This document shows positions 7,590-10,725 of a DNA stretch of 10,725 nt, piece after piece. Numbering within the stretch: position 1 is the first letter of the stretch; each line of letters begins with the position of its first letter. Under the pieces are notes generated by a model. The model worked only from the letters and a program-made list of their open reading frames with translations, did not search any database and had not been told where the DNA came from. Both the position numbers and the translations under genes were made by a program. Location of the stretch: NCBI GenBank assembly GCA_030836705.1, contig JAUPLZ010000261.1:1-10725 (forward strand), in the 5' to 3' direction. This DNA comes from Campylobacterota bacterium. Lineage in GTDB: Bacteria > Campylobacterota > Campylobacteria > Campylobacterales > SZUA-545.

Positions 7590-10495
7590 CACTTTATCCA
7601 CTCCCTCATCTCCACCACTGCCAAGATATCAAACCTGCTCTTAACCAATTTTTTAGCTTCTAGCTCTTGAACTTTTTTTGTTTTTTGCTCTTTTATGTTT
7701 TCTATCTCGCCGACTCTCATTCTTTGGACATCCTCTTGATCTACTTTTTGTTTGAGTTTTTGTACTCTGTTTATCTGTTTGTCAAAGTAGTTTTTTATGG
7801 ACTCTATCTTTATGTTTATGATGTTGTTTTGTGCTTGTGCCTCTTGCTCTTTAAGCTCTTCTGTGCTTTTTATGATGTGTGGCATGGCTTTTGACTTTAT
7901 CTCTTGTGGGTTTGTATTTGCGGTGGTTTGGCTCTCTTTGGCTTTTGCTATAAACTCGAAGTAGTCCAACTCATCTAAGGGTGCGAAATGTTCATCCAGC
8001 ACTAAAGTTTTGAGTAGAGATATTGGTTTTGAGTGTGTGATGTCTGTTCTGTAGATGATGGCATAAGCGTTTTTGTACTCTTCATGACATAAAGTGGCAA
8101 AAAGCTCTCTGTGTGTTTTTTCTTTTGTTATCATAGAGAGGAGGGGATGGTTCATAAAGAGGTAGAGGGTTTGAAACTCATCATTGTTATTTGTAGCAAA
8201 ACTTATCTTTAGCTCTTGGTATCTGAGCATCTTTTGCAAGATGTTTCTTTGCTCTTTGTAGCGATGCGGTTCTGCTTTTTTGTCGCTTACATTTGCTTTT
8301 AAGATGTTAAAGAGGCTTTTTAGATTTTCGGAGGAAAACTTTATGCTTTTGTCTTTTAGTTCTACATATTTTAGTTCATTGCATGTTAAAAAGTCCAAAA
8401 AAATCTCTCTGCTTTGTTCTTGGAGCTGTTCTATCTTTTTATGGTTTAAAAAAATCTCTTTTTTCTCTTCAAAACAAAAATCATCGTTTATGAGTTTTTC
8501 TATCTCTTGGTTTTGCTCTTTTATCTCCAGTTCTTGGCGTTTCATGGCTAGTTCTTGAAGATGGAGTTTTTTGTCTATCTCTTCTTGTGAAAGAGTGATG
8601 AGCTGTGTTAGGTTAAGGCTTTTTTCAAGGTCGCCCAAAATCGGCTCAAGTTCGCCTATGGACTCTTCAAAAATGTTTAGTTTGCTATAGAGACGGTTAA
8701 AAATCCTATCTTCTATGGAACCCGTTATGCAGAGGTTAAATATATGCAGCTTGTCAAACTTCTGCCCTATACGGTCAATCCTCACTATGCGCTGCTCAAC
8801 TCGCCTGGGATTCCATGGCAGGTCATAGTTTACGACGACATTGCAAAACTGCATGTCAAGCCCCTCGCTTCCTACTTCACTAGAGAGCAGGATGTCAAAC
8901 TCCCCTTTTTTAAAAGATTTTATCTTTGCAAATCTCTCTTCTATACCAAAATCGCCATGTATTTTACCGACACTGTAACCAAGTTCTGAGAGTTTTACTT
9001 CAAGATAGTTAAGTGTTTTTTTGAAAAAAGAGAAGACTATAACCTGCTTGATTTTTTGCTCTTTTATCTCTTTTAGGTACTCTTCAAACTTTATAAATTT
9101 GGAGTCTTTTTCTCCGATACACTCACCTTTTTTGATGATGGCATCAAGGTAGCGCATCGCCTCCTCTTTGATGTCGATATCTTCATAATAATCTTCAAGT
9201 TCATCAATATCTTTTAAAAATAGTTTTCCGCTCTTTTTTATCTCTTTGAAACTCTCAAGTGAAGCTATCATGGAAGAACTCGCCATCCTCTCTGGCATGA
9301 TGGTTATAAAACCTTGCGGGGTTGAGGGGTTTAAAAACTTCACAAACTCTATAACTGCTTGATAATACTCCCTCTCTTCATCGCTAAGATCTACAACTAA
9401 AGACTTGGCACTTCTAGGCAGAGATCTGCCGACATCTTTTTTCTTTGTGCGGTTTATGATAAAGCTAAGATGATCTATTTTCGTGAGTGTGTCGATAAAA
9501 TAGACTTTTTGATGGTTTTTTATATCTTGAAGCTCTCGTATCTGCATAAAAATATTTTTTAGCTCTTGAGATGACACTGCATCGTCATTCTCTGATACAA
9601 AATTTTGCAATTCGCCTAAAGAGTGGTTATTTCTAAGAAGTGCGATGAGTTTATGGATGATTTTGTTTGGTTCTATCATCTTTTGAAAATAGTCAAAATC
9701 TCTAAAATAGTCTCCATCTAACAAAGAAAGTATGTTAAAGAGATCTTCAAGTTTGTTTTGTACTGGTGTTGCAGATAAAAATACTATCTGCTCCGCCATA
9801 GCCGTGATAAGCTCTGCACTCTTTAAAGTCGTAGTTCCTAAGTTTCGCATAGTGTGTGCTTCGTCCATAATGAGAAAATCAACCTCAAAAAAACTATTCT
9901 CTAGCCTTTGCATCACTCTTGTGTCTCGTAAAGAGTGGTAGGAGATGATGATTTTTTCATGAAAAGATTTTGAGTTTTTGTAACCATCAAACTCATCGAT
10001 AAAAGCTAAAAACTCATTTGATTTTTTTATCTCAAAATGCTCGTCAAAGCGGATTTCCAACTCCTCTTGCCATTTAAGCGTAAGAGATGAGGGAACAACG
10101 ATGAGAGAAACTTTAAGTTCATGGCGTTTATCTACCTCTTTAAAAATCATCCCTGCTTCTATGGTTTTTCCCAGACCTACTTCATCCGCTATCAAGATAC
10201 GGCTATTTTGGGAGTTTAAAAACTTTATAAGCGGTTTGTACTGGTGCATCTCAGGCGTGAGGCGGTTTGTGTTGTAGGAGTAGAGTATATCGCTAAGCGG
10301 GGTTTTTATACAGTTTAAAAAAATATTCTCTTTTACCTCTTTAAGTGAAGAGCTTTTTACTTGTGGCTCAAAAAACTCTATATCGCTCTTTGAAACATTG
10401 CTATATTCACCATTTAGTAGGATTTCACAATACTCATCAAACTCATTGATGATGATGGTGTTTTGGTTTGTGGGTTTGTAGATGGCTTTTTTCAA
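7589..10495 (-). CDS. SNF2-family helicase/translocase of the RapA/HepA type
   Basis: From the TTG start at 10495 this is a 968-residue protein. The first RecA domain shows LTPEMHQYKPL (79-89), Walker A ADEVGLGKT (103-111, RapA-type wording), DEAH (211-214) and LSATP (240-244). The second shows VIVFSFFKKT, KIHGDFG (511-517), GSEGLDMQ and the arginine-finger motif QRIVRIDRIGQ (568-578). The rest is a long charged helical region with coiled-coil stretches (about 640-700 and 880-950). SNF2 proteins move along duplex DNA using ATP; true strand separation is not expected. The frame stays open to GTG at 10513, but that codon has no binding site. AGGAG at 10505-10501 best fits TTG 10495, with GTG 10498 as second choice. 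It heads the four-gene cluster and is richer in G+C than the genes it precedes. Similar translocases occur in DISARM- and Zorya-type defence systems, but other parts of those systems are absent here. Confidence 0.92.
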   Translation of the reverse strand: MKKAIYKPTNQNTIIINEFDEYCEILLNGEYSNVSKSDIEFFEPQVKSSSLKEVKENIFLNCIKTPLSDILYSYNTNRLTPEMHQYKPLIKFLNSQNSRILIADEVGLGKTIEAGMIFKEVDKRHELKVSLIVVPSSLTLKWQEELEIRFDEHFEIKKSNEFLAFIDEFDGYKNSKSFHEKIIISYHSLRDTRVMQRLENSFFEVDFLIMDEAHTMRNLGTTTLKSAELITAMAEQIVFLSATPVQNKLEDLFNILSLLDGDYFRDFDYFQKMIEPNKIIHKLIALLRNNHSLGELQNFVSENDDAVSSQELKNIFMQIRELQDIKNHQKVYFIDTLTKIDHLSFIINRTKKKDVGRSLPRSAKSLVVDLSDEEREYYQAVIEFVKFLNPSTPQGFITIMPERMASSSMIASLESFKEIKKSGKLFLKDIDELEDYYEDIDIKEEAMRYLDAIIKKGECIGEKDSKFIKFEEYLKEIKEQKIKQVIVFSFFKKTLNYLEVKLSELGYSVGKIHGDFGIEERFAKIKSFKKGEFDILLSSEVGSEGLDMQFCNVVVNYDLPWNPRRVEQRIVRIDRIGQKFDKLHIFNLCITGSIEDRIFNRLYSKLNIFEESIGELEPILGDLEKSLNLTQLITLSQEEIDKKLHLQELAMKRQELEIKEQNQEIEKLINDDFCFEEKKEIFLNHKKIEQLQEQSREIFLDFLTCNELKYVELKDKSIKFSSENLKSLFNILKANVSDKKAEPHRYKEQRNILQKMLRYQELKISFATNNNDEFQTLYLFMNHPLLSMITKEKTHRELFATLCHEEYKNAYAIIYRTDITHSKPISLLKTLVLDEHFAPLDELDYFEFIAKAKESQTTANTNPQEIKSKAMPHIIKSTEELKEQEAQAQNNIINIKIESIKNYFDKQINRVQKLKQKVDQEDVQRMRVGEIENIKEQKTKKVQELEAKKLVKSRFDILAVVEMREWIK

Positions 10496-10500
10496 CACTT

Positions 10501-10505
10501 CTCCT
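10501..10505 (-). promoter_or_regulatory. Ribosome binding site AGGAG that decides the helicase start
   Basis: AGGAG overlaps the TAG stop of the 36-codon ORF (TAGGAG). It stands two bases before GTG 10498 and five before TTG 10495, so TTG is the better-spaced start. The farther-upstream GTG at 10513 has only an A-rich stretch before it. The layout implies that ribosomes finishing the small ORF could restart on the helicase. Confidence 0.6.
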
Positions 10506-10614
10506 AAACACACACTTTATTTTTTTTAATCATAAATCGCAAATATTTTCTAACTTCTTCCCAATCTTTACATGTACAAGTTAATTTTTTTGTATCCGTA
10601 TCATAAATATTCAT
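10504..10614 (-). CDS. Small 36-residue ORF leading into the helicase gene, unknown function
   Basis: ATG at 10614-10612 is preceded by AAGGA nine bases upstream. The frame runs 36 codons to TAG at 10506-10504, inside the helicase ribosome binding site. The product is small and basic at its end (RFMIKKNKVCV), with a CTC pair of cysteines (residues 13 and 15) and a short amphipathic segment DWEEVRKYLRFM (17-28). I recognise no family. Good spacing of the binding site and fusion of its stop with the next binding site support a translated ORF. It may be a functional small protein, for example a regulator or antitoxin-like partner, or just a leader that couples translation to the helicase. It could also be the end of a decayed longer gene, since the bases just upstream are open in another frame. 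Confidence 0.4.
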   Translation of the reverse strand: MNIYDTDTKKLTCTCKDWEEVRKYLRFMIKKNKVCV

Positions 10615-10636
10615 CTCTTGCCATCCTTAGTGCAAA

Positions 10637-10645
10637 ATAATAACA
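10637..10645 (-). promoter_or_regulatory. Possible extended -10 promoter for the helicase cluster
   Basis: On the minus strand the site reads TGTTATTAT: TG, one base, then TATTAT, one mismatch from TATAAT. No convincing -35 is visible at 17 bases, which is common for the main sigma factor in Campylobacterota. A transcript starting about seven bases on would leave a short leader of roughly 17 bases carrying AAGGA before the ATG at 10614. In DNA this AT-rich such a match can arise by chance. Confidence 0.28.
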
Positions 10646-10674
10646 CAATCTAATACCAAACCCATAAAAGTATT

Positions 10675-10725
10675 TCATTTTGCCATATTCTTAACTTTGT
10701 CTTCTGTTATATGCTCATCTATTTC
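10675..10725 (-). CDS. Possible C-terminal end of an upstream gene (cut by window edge)
   Basis: Read from the window edge, one minus-strand frame gives 16 codons, ending in DKVKNMAK, then TGA at 10677-10675; the other two frames stop within the first three codons. The composition is charged and helix-friendly, like a real protein end. If genuine, another gene precedes the cluster in the same direction, about 60 bases before the 36-codon ORF, and the cluster may extend beyond the window. Sixteen codons are too few to be sure or to suggest a family. Confidence 0.25.
   Translation of the reverse strand, partial: EIDEHITEDKVKNMAK

Noticed and set aside
6921..10513. Assignment to Zorya, because a membrane protein and an SNF2-like helicase occur together
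   Set aside because: The membrane protein has one N-terminal segment and no MotA/ZorA or OmpA/ZorB features, and no EH-type ZorC is present.
7589..10513. Assignment to DISARM on the basis of the SNF2 helicase
   Set aside because: No methyltransferase, DUF1998 protein or phospholipase-D-type DrmC is seen. The ORF6N tail is not a full phospholipase D protein.
10518..10530. Run of eight A's in the 36-codon ORF as a programmed frameshift site joining it to the helicase frame
   Set aside because: In the helicase frame a TAA lies just after the run, so slippage would not produce a fusion.
10601..10678. A 25-codon minus-strand ORF starting in an ATGA overlap with the upstream partial gene and ending inside the 36-codon ORF
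   Set aside because: It has no clear ribosome binding site, is rich in aromatic residues as expected of random AT-rich sequence, and overlaps a better supported small ORF. The proposed promoter also lies inside it.
1..10725. CRISPR array, tRNA or rRNA genes, insertion sequence or integrase
   Set aside because: No regularly spaced direct repeats, tRNA-like cloverleaf, rRNA signature or transposase/integrase motifs were noticed on reading both strands.

Overview
The window looks like a piece of an AT-rich bacterial chromosome, most likely a Campylobacterota (Epsilonproteobacteria) member of the Sulfurimonas/Sulfuricurvum/Arcobacter type. This is inferred from the base composition, the codon preferences (ATA, AGA, TTA) and the leftmost gene, whose N-terminus reads like the AddA/RecB-like helicase of that phylum. 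No 16S rRNA or other firm taxonomic marker is present. Every gene I can support lies on the minus strand, so the biological order runs from high to low coordinates.

Right edge (about 10496-10725): the last codons of a possible upstream gene, a plausible extended -10 promoter, and a 36-codon ORF whose stop codon merges with the ribosome binding site of the next gene. Then comes a tightly packed four-gene set: a RapA/HepA-type SNF2 helicase (7589-10495), a membrane-anchored coiled-coil protein (6921-7589, joined through TGATG), a small protein with a HEPN-type R-x4-H motif (6418-6924, joined through ATGA), and a 1574-residue protein with a sacsin-like GHKL ATPase domain, a C2H2 finger and a C-terminal four-cysteine zinc site (1633-6357). 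The pairing of a DNA translocase, a membrane protein, a candidate HEPN ribonuclease and a giant GHKL ATPase looks like an antiviral or other conflict system. I cannot match the combination to a named one.

Left part: an ORF6N-domain protein with a degenerate phospholipase-D-like tail (709-1587) follows the ATPase after 45 bases. A REP-like hairpin (645-670) closes it off. After that, two genes look like resident chromosome: a VF530-family DNA-binding protein (380-610) and the first 118 codons of an AddA/RecB-like helicase (1-355, cut by the window edge).

Composition differs along the cluster. The helicase gene is visibly richer in G+C than the three genes after it, and the break falls almost exactly at the helicase stop codon. 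The working model is that the helicase tracks foreign or damaged DNA, the GHKL protein acts as an ATP-dependent switch or scaffold, and the membrane protein and HEPN protein form an effector or toxin arm. That model is inference from domain content and gene order only.
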